Source of the DNA: Hawksworthiomyces lignivorus
Lineage: Eukaryota; Ascomycota; Sordariomycetes; Ophiostomatales; Ophiostomataceae
Assembly (NCBI GenBank): GCA_002917075.1
Contig: NTMA01000057.1
Location: 206,635-270,634 of the forward strand
DNA: 64,000 bases
Reading direction: 5' to 3'
Positions within the stretch are counted from its first letter, which is position 1. The number at the start of each line of letters is the position of its first letter. This document shows, in pieces, positions 35,709 to 47,499 of this stretch. Both the position numbers and the translations under genes were made by a program. Under the pieces are notes generated by a model. It was given only the letters and a program-made list of their open reading frames with translations. It was not told the DNA's origin and ran no database searches.

Positions 35709-37182
35709 ATGAATGAGCAGAATCCACTCCGAAGATTCAATTCTAAGCCCAGGGTTTTCATCATTACTGACATCTGCAACGAGCCGGATGATGCCGAATC
35801 TCTCGTTCGATACCTCCTCTATACCAATGAGCTTGACACTAAAGGGCTTGTTGCTTGCACTTCGACGCATATGAAGAAGAAGGTAGGACGTGAAGCCATT
35901 GTTGACATTGTAAACGCGTACGGCCAAGTTGTTCATAATTTAAACAAGCACGTCCATCCTAGCAACCCTTACCCTGAGGTTCAAGTTCTCCTTGATCTTA
36001 TTAAAAGCGGTTCTCCAGTCTATGATAAAGAAGCCTTAAAGCCTGGCTTTCAGCTTAGTGATGGCGCCAAGCTCCTTATAGGTGTAGTAGATGAATCGGA
36101 GCAGCCACTATGGACTCTATGTTGGGGTGGCACTAATGTGCTCGCTCAAGCCCTACAGCATATTCATAACACGAAATCAGCCCCCCGGACTTTTCTATTC
36201 CAATCCAAAGTGCGAGTCTACGCGATCTCTGACCAAGACGACACCGGCCTATGGATGAGAGTCAAGTTTCCAGACTTCTTCTATATATGTTCTGTCCACG
36301 GCTGGTGCATGTATGGCCTGGCGACATGGAGCGGGATATCAAGCTCCGCCGACGCAGGGAGTTCTGATCCTACTAAAGTGAGCAAAGGCTAGTTAAAGGA
36401 GCACATCCAAATTGGACCCCTTGGCACAGCATAACCCACACCGAAATTTCCCATGGAAGGAGATAAGCCGACATTCCTATATCTTATCCAAAACGGTCTA
36501 GGCTCCCCGGAGCATCCAGAGTGGGGGAGTTCGGGAGGCCGATATGATCGGGTGGATCTCAGCATGGCGGCAAACCATTACGGTGACACTTGCGATGCAG
36601 TTGTCGGAAAGGACGGAAAAACATACTGTAGCCAACACGCTATCATTTGGCGTTGGCGAGACGCGTACCAGAACGACTTTGCCGCTCTTATGCAATGGAC
36701 CCTCACTGACCAGCTCGATCGAGTCAATCATGCTCCGGTAATCGCTGTTAATGGTTCCAGCGGCCCAGAACCCCTCCAGCTAGTGATTGAAGCTAATGGA
36801 ATGCTGTCTCCCGACGCATCCCACACCTTCGACCCAAATGGGAACACACTTAGTTTCCTATGGTACCAATATATAGAACCAACGGTGGTGACAGGGCTCA
36901 TACCGCCGCAGATTCCCCACTTGGAGATAGTCACAACTGATGCTGATGGGCTTAGCAAGATGGTCGAGGTTAAAATGCCTCCCCCAGAAAAGTTTTGGTA
37001 TAGATCTTATCAGTTGCGAACCGCTGGAGAAAGGACAAGTATACCATCTGATTTTGGAAGTGAAGAATAGCGGTGAACCACCTCTAACTACTTACAAGCG
37101 AGTCGTGATCCAGACCACAAACAAGAGTCTCCAGGGAGGTAGAGGGTTTCCCGTGGACACAAATGCTGACTGGTTAGACTAA
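35709..37182 (+). pseudogene. Broken DUF1593 (nucleoside hydrolase-like) gene
   Basis: The start ATG at 35709 opens a DUF1593 domain (PF07632; nucleoside-hydrolase-like fold found in secreted bacterial and fungal proteins): RVFIITDICNEPDDAESLVRYL, YAISDQDDTG and VHGWCMYGLATWSGIS are recognisable. The same frame then hits TAG at 36390-36392 and TAA at 36432-36434, resumes with MEGDKPTFLYLIQNGLG and HPEWGSSGGRYD, and runs into the C-terminal Ig-like part. A frameshift at about 36985-37000 moves the rest (LEKGQVYHLILEV...TTYKRVVIQT) into another frame that ends at 37182. Three lesions make it a pseudogene. TAG stands where the family has Trp (TGG), a CpA-to-TpA change on the other strand. No signal peptide is visible. 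A second fragment of the family lies at 58559-58677. Confidence 0.88.
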
Positions 37183-37559
37183 ACACCCAAGCATAATATT
37201 GGCTCCCTGAATTAAAAGAGTGGGATTTCTATACATATTGCACAAGTTACAGTCCCATAGAATTCATCTCGATTTTTATACGGTCTGAGTAATGTGAAAA
37301 TAATGATGTCTTCATTTGATATGATAAATTTGGCTTTTCAAAAATATTAAATATTAAACATTTACATAAAGAGGCACTGCGTTATATCGCCACAGCAAGG
37401 TAAAACGAGGCGCTTCTGCAGGGAAATAAATGTGCAGGCCCAAATGTGCCCTTCATCACTCTTCATTACAACCCCTTAGACACAGCAACAGGTGCAATCA
37501 GGAGCAGAGTTTGTCTGATCTTGTCCATGAGTGCAAGAGTGTTGTTCAAGTCATTCAAC
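37183..37559. other. Intergenic
   Basis: 377 AT-rich bases between the broken DUF1593 gene and the 3' end of the LysM gene. Nothing recognised. Confidence 0.5.
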
Positions 37560-38915
37560 TTAGACGCCCACACACACATAGTAGCCCAGCCACAGGTTGT
37601 CGCAGGCCGCATCGATGTACTTGTTCCAGGAGAGGAACTGAGACAGTGTAATGCCATTGGACGAGTCAATTGTGGCACAGGTGTCCCCAGAGGCGACCTT
37701 GTAGAACTTCTTGCAGGTAGAAGTGACACTGGGCATCTCGGGCGACGGCGTGGTGGCAGTGGCGGTGGTCTTGGTAGTGGTGGGCTTTGTGGTGGTGGTG
37801 GCGCCAGGAACACCGATGCAGACGTAGTAGCCGAGCCACAGGTTGTCGCAGGCAGTGTCAATGTACGGGTTCCAGGACAGGAACTGAGCGGATGAAATGC
37901 CTGCAGAGGCCTCGATGGCAGCGCAGGTATCACCGGAGGCGATCAGATGGAACTTGTTGCACGAGGCTGTCACGCTGGGCATCTCGGGCGACGGCGTAGT
38001 GCCGGTGGCAGTGGTCTTTGTAGTGGTGGCCTTTGCGGTGGTGGTAGCACCAGGAACGCCGATGCAGACGTAGTAGCCCAGCCACAGGTTGTCGCAGGCA
38101 GTGTCAATGTACGGGTTCCAGGCCAGGAACTGGGCCGAAGAGATGCCGGCGGCAGACTCAATGGCGGCGCAGGTGTCGCCCGAGACAATCTGGTGGAACT
38201 TGTTGCACGAAGCCGTCACGCTGGGCATCTCGGGCGACGGCGCAGTGCCGGCGGCGGTGGTCGTCTTGGTCGGCGTGGTGGTTGCGCCTGGGACACCCAC
38301 GCAGACCCAGTAGCCTAGCCACAGGTTGTCGCAGGCAGTGTCAATGTACGGGTTCCAGGTGCCGAACTGCGTGGCGCTGATGCCATACTTGGACTCAATG
38401 GCGGCACAGGTGTCGCCGGAAGCCACCTGGTAGAAGTTGTTGCAGTTGGCGGCCAGACCAGACTGGGTCGGCGAGTGGCCACTGGCGCTGGAAGTTGTCG
38501 TCGTCGTGACCTTGGACGTCGTGGTAGACGTCTTAGTGGACGTGGTCTTGGGTGCCGAGGTGGTGGTAGTGGTGGGCTTGGTAGTGGTTGTCGACGTGGT
38601 AGTGGGCTTGGTGGTAGTCGTTGACGTAGTGGTGGGCTTGGCCGTGGACGTGGTGCTGGTGGTCGACGGCGTCGACACGGTACCAAGGACACAGTAGTTC
38701 TGGCCACCAACCAGCGCGCCCGGGCACGAAACTGTGGGGTTCAGTGCCATGAACTCGGCCTCCGTCAGACCCCAGTCGGAGGCAAAGCTCGCGCAAGTGT
38801 CTCCGTCATTAGCAGCGATGTCAAAGTCGCACGACACGCTCTGGCGGGGACGCAGGACATGCGCAGCGAGCAGCTGCGGGAGCAGGCCCAAGATCGTGAA
38901 TGACCGGATGCTCAT
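37560..38915 (-). CDS. Secreted protein with five LysM domains (LysM effector type)
   Basis: One exon, 451 residues. A signal peptide (about residues 1-18) is followed by LysM1 (~29-77), a Thr/Ser/Lys-rich linker (~80-147) of the mucin type, and four closely alike LysM units at about 158-208, 237-287, 319-369 and 401-451. Each unit carries the GDTCAAIE and W[NK]-x-YID-x-ACDNLWLGY-x-VC motifs of fungal LysM; each has four Cys, presumably forming disulfides. The protein ends inside the last LysM without a tail. LysM binds chitin oligomers; fungal secreted LysM proteins shield hyphae or hide chitin fragments from hosts. It has no enzymatic domain. Its neighbourhood with a LysM-GH18 chitinase 3.7 kb away repeats a layout known from other fungi, where such chitinase genes often sit beside LysM genes. 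Confidence 0.93.
   Translation of the reverse strand: MSIRSFTILGLLPQLLAAHVLRPRQSVSCDFDIAANDGDTCASFASDWGLTEAEFMALNPTVSCPGALVGGQNYCVLGTVSTPSTTSTTSTAKPTTTSTTTTKPTTTSTTTTKPTTTTTSAPKTTSTKTSTTTSKVTTTTTSSASGHSPTQSGLAANCNNFYQVASGDTCAAIESKYGISATQFGTWNPYIDTACDNLWLGYWVCVGVPGATTTPTKTTTAAGTAPSPEMPSVTASCNKFHQIVSGDTCAAIESAAGISSAQFLAWNPYIDTACDNLWLGYYVCIGVPGATTTAKATTTKTTATGTTPSPEMPSVTASCNKFHLIASGDTCAAIEASAGISSAQFLSWNPYIDTACDNLWLGYYVCIGVPGATTTTKPTTTKTTATATTPSPEMPSVTSTCKKFYKVASGDTCATIDSSNGITLSQFLSWNKYIDAACDNLWLGYYVCVGV
37700..38440 (-). repeat. Tandem ~246-bp repeats encoding LysM units
   Basis: Units of 51-residue LysM plus 31-residue linker (82 codons, 246 bases) repeat through the gene; the block encoding NPYIDTACDNLWLGYYVCIGV is nearly identical at DNA level in three copies (near 37830, 38076 and 38320). 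This implies recent duplication or gene conversion inside the gene. Confidence 0.85.
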
Positions 38916-40092
38916 CTTCGAACCTTTTTTTTTTTTTGCTTGGCTTGGACTAACAAGTGAGGGAACAGAGAGATCAGACAGAAGGGCAGCTAAGGGGACG
39001 AAGGGGGGGCTGATCGCAATGAACGAAGATCGCTGGCGACTGGCTAATCAACCTCAGCAGGATCTACATGCGAGTTGAAGCCTGGCTTTATACTCAAACA
39101 TAGACGAGATACATGTGCAAGACTCTCTACGCTGGTTTGTCCTCACCGAAGGAAAACGCGCTTACAATGGACTAACATCTAGGAGGAAGGCGAAGGAAGA
39201 TGCAATTTCCTTTTGCCAGAAGTCCGAACTGTCATCCGACCTGGAAACATGCGAGAAACAAAAGTCTGCGGAACAAATATCGCAGACCGTTATACAGACA
39301 CAGCTGTAAGGTTACGCCGAAGAGTTGCATCAAAGTCGCGAAGGATTCGCTGTGGGGGCCGCGGTGGCATAGAGAGGCCGTCTGATGTCTTTCGAGCAAA
39401 CCGTGTAAGCCGGGTCCCGGATGCCAAACGGAGGCTCGGGATGCGTCCAGGATGCCAGGCACGAGTTCAATTCGCTTTTCTGATTTGCCAACTGTCTGTG
39501 TCCTCGGCTGCTGGCCGTCAGTGTGTGGTAGCATCGGACCGGTCCCACGCTGGTGGGTCAAAGGAGCCCCTTTATGGAATAATTTCAAATCGCATCTCCA
39601 AGACACCGTGCGTAGAACAGTGCTCAAGGCGAAGGATCGATCTCCTCACTTTTTAAGCCTAGCCAGACTAAAGACCGCATTCTGGGCTGTTCAAGGATCG
39701 TGAGATTTGTCTTTTAACCTTTTTTGGTTTGCTCCACACAACAACTACGCAATTGGCACGCTGACATCAACAAAGTGGCTTTGCTCATGAACTTCACTCT
39801 TTCATCTCTTTGTTTCTTTTTCTTGGCTTCCTCTCATCGCCACCCCCTTTCTTCTCCGCCAGTTTTTGCTCTTCCCCATTGACGCTCTGTCTTCGTCTCT
39901 GCCTCTGCCTCTGCCTCTGCCAGTCACTCTTTTTCTTTCTTTTGTCTCTTGTTTTTGTCGCAAGTGGCTGTCCACTCATTCAGTTGACTTGCTGCTTCAC
40001 TCACATCTGGTTTTTTTTTTCTTAATTTTTTGCAGAGGCAATAGCCTCTAACATCAACTACCTCCAGACAGCTAAAATCTCCATCTTTCAGC
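38916..40092. other. Divergent intergenic: LysM / DUF7136-type gene
   Basis: 1.18 kb holding both promoters. The part before 40093 is strongly pyrimidine-rich (39790-40020), with a CTCTGC microsatellite around 39897-39922, as is common for highly expressed fungal genes. No gene is supported. Confidence 0.55.
39086..39092 (-). promoter_or_regulatory. TATA box of the LysM gene
   Basis: TATAAAG on the minus strand, about 171 bases upstream of the ATG at 38915. Confidence 0.4.
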
Positions 40093-40926
40093 ATGTCATT
40101 CTCGTGGCTGTCCTTGCTTCTCGCCTCCGTTCTTGGCGGTTTCCTTGGCGCTGGGGCTGTCACGTTCCCCGCCACTGTGGAAATCGACCTTGTCTTCCCG
40201 CGCAACGACACCTATGCCCCCATCCCTCTCATTCCTGTTGTGTTTGCGATCCAGAACTCCCAGCTCGCCGCCGCCCTCGACCCCAGCATCCAGTTTACCG
40301 TCGTAAGCGCCAGCAACAGCTCGCAGGAGATCACCCTAGGTATCCTGGACCTCAGGAGCGCCAACTTCACCAGCAGCGACCCGTACTACGTGACCGCCTC
40401 GATTGCCGGCCTGAACAACCTCGAGGGCCAGTGGTCGCTCGACTGGTCCCTGAGCACGGGCAACTGCTCCGACCCGACGGGCCGCGACGCGCCACAGATC
40501 AGCGGCCACAACCAGGGCGCCAGCGTCTGGTTCTCAACCAAGACCGGAGCGCAGCAGCCCGACCTCATCGCCGCGTCAGCCAACAGCGTGTGCGCCGCCG
40601 CCGTGCAGGACAGCTTCGCGTTCAACGTGACGGGCACGCTCAACGTGACAGACCCCGCCAAGTACGATGGCCGCAGCGTGTGCGCCGTCATCGCGCCTGT
40701 CTCGCCTACGCCCAACCCGTGCGGTGCGGCCATCGATGTGGTGGCCGCCTCGAGCATCTCTGCGGCCATTACGTCTACTGCCTGCGCCGCGCAGAACCCA
40801 AATGTGACCTGCCCGTCTAGCAAGAGCGCAGCTGGGCGGCTGGCGCCATTTTCACAAGAATGGTCTTCGGTGTACTTTGTTATCCTGGCGGGACTGGCGG
40901 GACTGGGAGTCTATTTTGAAATGTAA
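40093..40926 (+). CDS. DUF7136-type secreted, probably GPI-anchored protein
   Basis: One exon, 277 residues. Signal peptide 1-~22 (GGFLGAGAVTFPA). The body opens with VEIDLVFPRNDTYAP and PVVFAIQN, which I associate with the fungal DUF7136 family, and has many N-x-S/T sequons and conserved Cys. The last ~20 residues are hydrophobic (VYFVILAGLAGLGVYFEM) after a small-residue stretch (SSKSAAGR), which suits a GPI-anchor signal. Function is unknown; a cell-surface or wall role is likely. The position between the LysM gene and the chitinase suggests joint deployment at the hyphal surface, but this is inferred from location only. Confidence 0.75.
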   Translation: MSFSWLSLLLASVLGGFLGAGAVTFPATVEIDLVFPRNDTYAPIPLIPVVFAIQNSQLAAALDPSIQFTVVSASNSSQEITLGILDLRSANFTSSDPYYVTASIAGLNNLEGQWSLDWSLSTGNCSDPTGRDAPQISGHNQGASVWFSTKTGAQQPDLIAASANSVCAAAVQDSFAFNVTGTLNVTDPAKYDGRSVCAVIAPVSPTPNPCGAAIDVVAASSISAAITSTACAAQNPNVTCPSSKSAAGRLAPFSQEWSSVYFVILAGLAGLGVYFEM

Positions 40927-42599
40927 CATTAATTTTTTTTTTTAAAAAAAAGTCAGACGACAAAGGCAGTCTCGGCATTGCGAAGCTGTAGCAATACACA
41001 CAGTGTGACTTTTACTAGCCCTTGAGACCAGACCGAATCGTAAGAGACTATCGAGATGTAAGCCGCAAGCCACAAGCCACAGTGCTTGATCTTAGGACCC
41101 ATTCTTCGGACTCTTCACGTGTATGCCTGCCCAGAGAAGTCGTCGGTCAAGAAGAAAGAGACGCGCTACGCGCCGTGGGATCCGTCGGCCGTATTTAAAA
41201 GCGTGTTAGTCTGCATAGGGAAGGTAAGATTTCACAGTAGGATGCACTTTAATTTAACTTCCGTGGGTTCGTTTAGCTGCGGCAGCTCCTATATTAAGCA
41301 TATACAGAGGTACTCCTAACTCCGTTAGCTACGACGTGTGTAGTTACGCAGTTGGCAATACCGAAGCGGACGAAGAAATCCGGCAAGGCGGCTCGTCCCA
41401 GGGCAATCGTTGCTTTGTTGAGGCTAGGGAGTAGATCCTTCGGCTAGTACACAACCAGATTAGCTTCTCCGTTTACACACACACAGCAAGTATCCGGTTG
41501 ATCTCAACAGTAATTATGGGACGAAGAGAAAAGGGGCCAGGCACCTAAGGCCTTCGTCTAAACACTTCCTCAGATCTCATCCACAGAAGCCCCCCCCCCC
41601 CGGGCGGCCGGCAACTGAGATATGCACGATCTGTATCGGACTTGTTTATACTAGAAAATAACAAAATCAACAATCGTGGTGAAAGAATAGCTGAAAATTC
41701 CTCGGCCCTTTTTTGCTTTTCCTTTCTTTTTCTTCTACTTCTCGGTCAATACATTCTATTAATTCTGCGGGATTTTCTTTTATCGTAGCCTTCACCATGA
41801 TCAGGTGTTCACCTGCGGAGCCGCCGGGATTCTGCAACGCTGTAAAATCATTCTAAATCATTCAAGGCCAAGACGCTTTACGCCGAAAATCTCACGACAA
41901 TTGCCATGTAACAATGAATACGGAGTGTGCCTAGCCATTATGCACATATGCCCTGAATAGAAATAGAACATTGCAAATACAGCACGGCTCGCTCTCTGCG
42001 AGTAAGAAGCACGCTGGAGGCACGTGGGCTTGACTGTATGGGGATTTAAAATATGGATCGCCAAACGGTCTAGGTTGCACTGCTAAAGTGATGGCACATA
42101 ACGAGTCATGGTAATTTCCGCACAACGTTCTATGGCATACTCGCAGCATAAAGCCACACAGCCTTACAGTTGCTCAATAAGCTTTGAGGCTAAGCACCCA
42201 GGGGCTATCTCTTTGGTGGAGCACCCCATACTACCCATACTCGGTCACGGCCCAGGGAAACTAAATCGCACAGTGCCATGAATCGCCGTGGGGTGCGGTG
42301 GGAGCGGTGCAGCCGCGCTTACAGGCGCTCGACTTCGACGTCACTTCGGAGGATTCCTCATCATAATAACATTTCGGTGTTTTGCATTGTAACCCCTTTA
42401 TGAGAGGAAAAAGCAAAATTTACCTAGTAAAATGGCCCACGTGTTGATAGATGGCATCGTATTACCCGCTAAGAATTATATACAAAAGCTGCCAAGGATG
42501 GACGCACAGGTGGTGCGAAAAGTTGTTTTCGAGTAAGCGAGTTTCTCAGCTTCTCACACACTCCTTTGTTAAAATTATTTTACAAGATCGTTGCTAAGC
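40927..42599. other. Intergenic upstream of chitinase
   Basis: 1.67 kb. A run of 12 C at 41590-41601 followed by GGGCGGCCGGC, a TATATA box at 42476-42483, and no supported gene. Confidence 0.5.
42476..42483 (+). promoter_or_regulatory. TATA box of the chitinase gene
   Basis: ATTATATA, about 120 bases upstream of the chitinase ATG at 42600. Confidence 0.4.
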
Positions 42600-45500
42600 A
42601 TGCCGTCTTCTTGGCTGCGAGTGGCCCTGGCTACTGCGAGCCTGGGTCTTTTGCCCACTGCACATGCCGTATTCCATGGCACCCCCAGACTTCCCGCCGG
42701 GCCGTCCTACCGTGGCAAGGCTGCGAACTGCCCAGCGCGGTGCAGCACGGCCGGGTCCAATTATGGCAACTGGTCTGTTTACCACAACTTGGATCAGACA
42801 GCGTTGTGCGACAGTGCTGTATTTTCCGTATTCAACATCTATGATGATGTCGATGACCCAGAAAGCAATCACCGCATATACTCCTGCTCCTCCTATGGGC
42901 CAGACTGGCCTAGTGTGCCTGTAACGCATCCCCAAGCGGCCGTGGTCAACAATACCAACACCACATACGAGCTGGGGTGGTGGACGGATGGCTTCTTTCA
43001 GCCAGCCACCATCAAGGGCCTAGCGCGGGAGACAGCCAAGTTCTTTGCCAGCGGACACGGCGATGTCAACCGCTCCGCCATTCTCTTCTCTCAATTTGGT
43101 GGCGGTGCTGCTGGCATCTACATCGGCAAAGGTCTGCAGAACGAAGGCATCGCTGACTTCGGTCTCGGCTATGTGCGCGACAATGTTCTGGCTCTCGGCG
43201 TCCACAGTGGAAATATTGCTTTCCAGCGCTGCGGTGAAGGCTATAATGCCGACTATACGTTCGGCTTTATCGCCGCAAGCAACGGCAGCTTCTCCCAGGT
43301 CCAGAGCGCCATCCAGGCCTGGTCCAAGGGCGAGTGCGTCTCGTTCTATGCCTCCAAGAATGTTTCTGGTCCTTCTTTCTTCACCAGCAAGCCTGCCCTC
43401 GGTGCAGGAAATGCCACCAACGCCACGAGCTCGGCCGGCGCCAAGAACGTGACCACATCAGGTCGCCTGGCCGGTCGCTCTAGTCGTCTCTGGGCACGCG
43501 CCGACTGCACGACCACGACGGTTGTCTCCGGCGACTCCTGCGCCTCCTTGGCTGATAAGTGCGGCATTTCGGGTGCTGACTTCACTAAGTACAACCCGGG
43601 ATCCTCATTCTGCGCGGACCTCGTGCCGGGGCAGCACGTGTGCTGCTCGGCGGGCACCCTGCCGGACTTCTCGCCGAAGCCCAACCCCGACGGCTCGTGC
43701 GCCACGTACACGGTGGTCACGGACGACACCTGCGCGCAGATCGCCGCCACGAACAGCATCACTGTGGACGATCTGAACAATTACAACAACAACACGTGGG
43801 GCTGGGAAGGCTGCAGCAACTTGTTCGTCGGCTCTATCATCTGCTTGAGCACGGGCACATCGCCAATGCCGGCACCTGACGCTAATGCACTGTGCGGTCC
43901 AACGGTGCCCGGCACCAAGATGCCGACCGACGGCACAAAGTTGGCCGACCTCAACCCCTGTCCCCTCAATGCCTGCTGCGATATCTGGGGCCAGTGCGGT
44001 ATCACGGCTGACTTCTGCACGGACACTAGCCTGGGTGCTCCTGGCACGGCCAAGCCGGGCACCAACGGCTGCATATCCAACTGCGGCACCGACATCGTCA
44101 AGAGCGGCGGCCCTGCCACCTTCCGCAACCTTGCCTACTTTGAGGGTTTCAACTTTGACCGGTCGTGTCTCTACCAAGACATTTTGCAGCTCGACCTGAC
44201 CGGTCTGACGCATGTCCACTTCTCCTTTGCCACTCTCGCCGCTAGCGACTACACTGTGGGCATGGGCGACTCCATGATGCAGTTTGAGTTTTCTAACTTT
44301 GTCCGCCTGCAGGGTGTCAAGAGGATCCTGACCTTTGGTGGCTGGGCCTTCTCCACTGACCCCAGCACGTACACAATCTTCCGCAACGGCGTGACGGCCG
44401 CCAACCGCGTGGCGATGGCCACCAAGATTGCCAATTTCATCCACGACAATAATCTCGACGGTGTAGACATCGACTGGGAGTACCCCGGCGTAAGTATTTG
44501 TATCCCAGGAGTCCAAAAAGAGCAGTGGGAGACAATAGTACGTGAATAGAGATGTGAAACTAATAATGCGTTTAGGCACCGGATATTCCAGGTATACCAC
44601 CCGCAAGCACCTCTGACGGCGCAAACTACTTGGCCTTTTTGGTAATCTTGAAGAATCTATTGGCCGGTAAATCACTGTCCATTGCGGCGCCTGCATCCTA
44701 TTGGTACCTCAAGGGATTTCCCATCAAGCAAATCAGCCAGGTCGTCGACTACATCGTCTTTATGACTTACGACCTGCATGGTCAGGTATGTAGCGGCGCA
44801 TGAAGTTCTTCATCTTTTGGTTTTCTATTTAGTATACTAATCATATGCAGTGGGACTATGCCAACGCTTACTCGCAAGACGGCTGCCCTACGGGCAATTG
44901 TCTCCGAAGCCAAGTGAATTTGACCGAGACAATGACTGCACTTGCCATGGTTCGTACTATCTACCTCCTGTTTCTCTAACTCTTCACACAAAGATCATTC
45001 AGGACTGATTTTCTTTATTTCTAGATTACGAAAGCTGGTGTGCCCTCCAACAAGGTTGTCGTTGGCGTCACGAGCTACGGTCGTTCATTCGGCATGGCTG
45101 AGGCCGGCTGCTATGATGAAAACTGCTTCTTTACTGGATCCGCATCTGTGTCGACGGCGGAGCCGGGCCCTTGTACAAACACGGCGGGATACATCTCGAA
45201 TGCCGAGATTAGCCAGATCATGTCCAACTCAAGCCGGGTCACCAAGTCCTACATCGACTCTGGCAGCAACAGTAACATCCTGGTTTACGACAACACGAAT
45301 TGGGTCGCCTACATGGATGACACGGTCAAGGCGGAGCGCGTGTCGCTCTACACCGGTCTCCAGATGGGTGGCTCGACGCTCTGGGCATCCGACCTTGCGC
45401 AGTACAACGACGTCCCCTACCCAAGCAAAGACTGGACCAGTTTTATAAGCAAGGCTGCCATTGGAGGAAATCCTTACGCAGAAGGCACCCGGACAGGCAA

Positions 45501-47499
45501 TTGGACAAAGGTTGCCTGCAATGATCCGGCAGTCCAAGACATTTACAACATGACGTCTAAGGAACGCTGGGATCAGATGGACTGCCCAGATGCATGGACG
45601 GACATTATCAACGTGTGGCAAAACATCGACTACCCTCGCAACCACGACGCAATCTTCAGCCAATCGGTCTCTGGTGTCATCCACGGCCCTGAGGACAGCC
45701 ATTGCGAAGTATACGGCGATACGGCTAACTGCGACACCATCTACGTCTGCGCAGAGATCCAAGGTGGCGACTCTGGCCCTGCTGGATACGAAATCTGGAA
45801 CTCCATGGTCATTGCACACGAGGCACGTCCGCACCCTAGTAAAAATTCATTCAAGAAATGTTTACGCTAACTGGAGTTTCTCCGCAACTCACCAGCTGTA
45901 CGAAAACTACATCGATGCACTGCACTCGGCCTTCAGCGACGTGGTCAGCCCGTCGCTGGCAAGCATGGAAGACACGTTTGCACCAGTTTCTCCACCGCCA
46001 AGTGATGAATGGCTCGGTATCTTGCTGGCTGTGGTTGGCCTCGTCGGTACCGTGGCCACCTCGGCTCTCTTTAACTCTTGTAGGTGCTGCCTTGCTTATT
46101 GATGCTCCCTTCTAAGCTTGCTGACATGTCTGCTTCTAGTCTTGTCTCAGCTGGCATATTTCAAGGCCAACAAGCCGCTCTATGACAATCTGAAAGATAC
46201 CGGCAAGGCCCTTGTCTCGTTCACTACCAGTCTTACGGCTGCTCTGTACGGAGGCAGCGAGTCAGCGTATGTCTATAAATTTTTCTCTCTTATGCAGCAG
46301 ACCTTTCTTCTTGTTCTGGTCTTGTACTTAGGCTGTGTGGCTTGCTGATGAATTAATATAGTGGCACCTGGACGGCCCAGGATAACAACGTGTTTTCCCA
46401 GTACATGGGTCAGGCCATCTTCGCATGGGCCAACGTGACCGAGATGGCTCTTGCTTCACTCTTCAGCGGCCAGGGCGACGGTCTGACGACGCTCACCAAC
46501 CTCTTCGCGGACGGCAAGCTCATCGAGGGCGGCGTCGGCGGCTCAGAGATTGATCCACCGAGTGTCATTGGCACTTCTTCCTTTGCACAACTGGAGGCGA
46601 ATGTCTCGCGGGCGTTCTACGCCTATGCTATCCCGTCGTTGTGGAACGTCTCGAGCACATACACGTTTGTACTCAACTCGGGCGCGACATGCGACGACAC
46701 CAGCGCGGTGTCCAATTTGATGCCAGATGACGACGCCAAAAACGCTGGCTATTGCTACAACAACGTCCTATACTACTTGGTGTACCCGCACGAGTCGGAG
46801 ATCCCCGGCTCTTGCCAGGTGACGGGCGAGCCTGTGTCGGACTGCGACTACTACCCCTTTGGTGCAGCACCAGGCATCGCGAAGCTGGACGGCTCATTTG
46901 GCGGCGTACACCTGCAGGACTTGATTATTGGTGCCGTGCGCACGTACGAAAACAACGGCAACCAAAACACGTACGCGCCGGCCGACCCCTCCAGCGGCCA
47001 GACCCTGGACCAGCTGTATGACGGCGACGTCACTGCGCCCGGCTACGTCACGATCCCTGTGTGTGCGCCAGCCAATGCGCAGGCGGCCATCGACGCCAAG
47101 CAGAGCAGCGCACCCTTTTACCCCTGCAACCCGATCCAGCAGCCTAGCGACTGCGGCGACTCGACGTTTGTCGACCAGACCACAGACGCTTCGCCCACCG
47201 TCGACGACTGCATGCAAATCGTCAAGAACTTCCAGAATGCGCTCTCGCCCGGCTCGTGGGAGGTGGAGAACGCCGTCGAGGAGCAGCACCAGATCGCGCA
47301 GTTCGGCTCTTGCAAGTTCGGCGTCCAGGGCACGAAGATCAACGGCAATATCGACTTCCACGTCGGTGCCCAGGACATCATTGACATTATCACTTCCTCT
47401 GTAGAGCAGTTCGCCTGGAACGGTCTGGTCGGCGCCAAGGGCGACATGAACTGCAACGGCAACGTGAAGCAACAGGCCGTGGAGTGGGGTCTCTACTAA
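42600..47499 (+). CDS. LysM / chitin-binding / GH18 chitinase, subgroup C (killer-toxin-like architecture)
   Basis: Seven exons (42600-44489, 44576-44785, 44851-44949, 45025-45822, 45896-46079, 46140-46266, 46362-47499) encode 1481 residues. Order: signal peptide ~1-23; a ~270-residue N-terminal region; LysM at ~303-350 and ~367-418; type-1 chitin-binding domain ~431-475 (NACCDIWGQCG); GH18 catalytic domain ~513-860 with D620-x2-D623-x-D625-x-E627 (DGVDIDWEYPG), Glu627 being the acid/base; a hydrophobic segment near 1045-1060; and a C-terminal Cys-rich region (~1100-1481) ending in a segment resembling the Hce2 domain (DDCMQIVKNF, GSCKFGV). All catalytic residues are present. Subgroup-C enzymes cut chitin and are linked to attack on other fungi or own-wall remodelling. 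The fourth intron (45823-45895) has a GC donor (GAG|GCACGT) and a CACCAG acceptor, chosen because it restores WNSMVIAHE-LYENY. The internal hydrophobic segment is typical of the group. Confidence 0.92.

Noticed and set aside
36380..36395. Tiny intron (GTGAGC...TAG) that would remove the first stop of the DUF1593 gene
   Set aside because: About 14 bases is far too short for a spliceosomal intron, and a second in-frame stop follows.
43605..44696. Antisense open frame of 363 codons over the chitinase
   Set aside because: Shadow of GC3-rich coding sequence; no domain, while the sense strand has LysM and GH18 motifs.
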